Origin: Clostridiales bacterium
GTDB lineage: Bacteria; Bacillota; Clostridia; Oscillospirales; CAG-272
DNA length: 64,000 bases
Assembly: GCA_022791195.1 (NCBI GenBank)
Contig: JAAVYP010000004.1
Coordinates: forward strand, 1-64,000
Direction of reading: 5' to 3'
The notes under the pieces were generated by a model that saw only the letters and a program-made list of their open reading frames with translations, searched no databases and was not told the origin of the DNA. Shown here in pieces: positions 63,788 through 64,000 of this stretch; within the stretch, counting starts at the first letter, position 1; each line of letters opens with the position of its first letter. The position numbers were made by a program, and so were the translations under genes.

Positions 63788-64000
63788 CTATTGCGGGGTG
63801 CCGTCTGCCCGGAACAGAGGCAGCGGTTCTAAATAAATAATGTCATCTCGATTTATGGCATCGCCTTCGGCCAAAATGGCCATTTTGCCGCAAATGTGTC
63901 CGCCGGCCTTTTCGACGAGCGTCTCCAGCGCTTTGAGCGATTCGCCGGTGGAGATGACATCATCCACCAAGAGGATGCGCTTGCCCTGCATGAGGGCCGC
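63788..64000 (-). CDS. Adenine phosphoribosyltransferase-like protein, C-terminal fragment
   Basis: A partial gene that continues past the right edge. The PRPP-binding loop is KRILLVDDVISTGESLKAL, then KMAILAEGDAINRDDIIYLEPLPLF to the stop at 63788. This resembles the adenine/xanthine phosphoribosyltransferase family, which converts a free base and PRPP into a nucleotide. The substrate is not certain from this end. Confidence 0.75.
   Translation of the reverse strand, partial: AALMQGKRILLVDDVISTGESLKALETLVEKAGGHICGKMAILAEGDAINRDDIIYLEPLPLFRADGTPQ

Noticed and set aside
63651-63836. Short + strand frame in the MBOAT-phosphoribosyltransferase gap
   Set aside because: It has no ribosome site and runs antisense into the phosphoribosyltransferase gene.

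Overview
This window spans a bacterial chromosomal replication origin, almost certainly from a low- to mid-GC Clostridia-type Firmicute. The evidence is the order gyrA-gyrB-remB-recF-dnaN-dnaA facing away from rpmH-rnpA-yidD-yidC-jag, plus noc-parA-parB with a perfect parS, an LCP protein, a PrsA foldase, SLH domains and a CsaB fusion. No rRNA, tRNA, CRISPR array or insertion sequence is visible. Family- or order-level taxonomy is inference only.

Left arm (about 1-42 kb). Nearly all genes read leftward, co-directional with a fork leaving the origin. From the outer end: a short eetB-eetA-apbE cluster beside the relic of an FMN-binding protein; a nonsense-interrupted membrane gene and an acetyltransferase on the + strand; an SLH surface protein; the proline pathway proB-proA-proC; a tightly overlapped chain walJ-rlmH-(36-aa peptide)-mnmG, then rsmG; galactokinase; PrsA; a glycosyltransferase-CsaB fusion; a MORN protein; serS; parB-parA-parS-noc; LCP, pgsA, rimO-recX-recA; gyrA-gyrB-remB-recF-dnaN. 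The 352-bp dnaN-dnaA gap holds a DnaA-box cluster and is the best oriC candidate. A second DnaA-box cluster lies between gyrB and gyrA.

Right arm (42-50 kb). rpmH, rnpA, yidD, yidC and jag are followed not by mnmE-mnmG, as in Bacillus, but by a gene-free stretch carrying a transcribed-looking array of hairpin modules. Then comes an operon of an SbcD-like nuclease, a YjjG-like nucleotidase and a YhaN-like membrane ATPase.

Accessory region (50-64 kb). A 1.2-kb block of dispersed repeats contains a candidate structured RNA. Next is a divergent pair: an HTH regulator and an unknown gene sharing matched operators. Then three tandem lipoprotein paralogues. Last, on the minus strand and head-on to replication, is an MBOAT / DHHW / twin AlgX-like / DUF4358 operon, probably for O-acylation of a cell-surface polymer, followed by an orphan membrane protein with its own hairpin-array leader. 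A phosphoribosyltransferase is cut by the right edge.

The most unusual signal is a family of roughly 110-bp modules (45.3, 56.7 and 59.0 kb, with a remnant at 27.6 kb). Each has a head hairpin and an AT-rich outer stem that encloses two inner hairpins. Stem positions differ between copies in a compensatory way, and two arrays begin with the same promoter-like sequence. I do not recognise the family.
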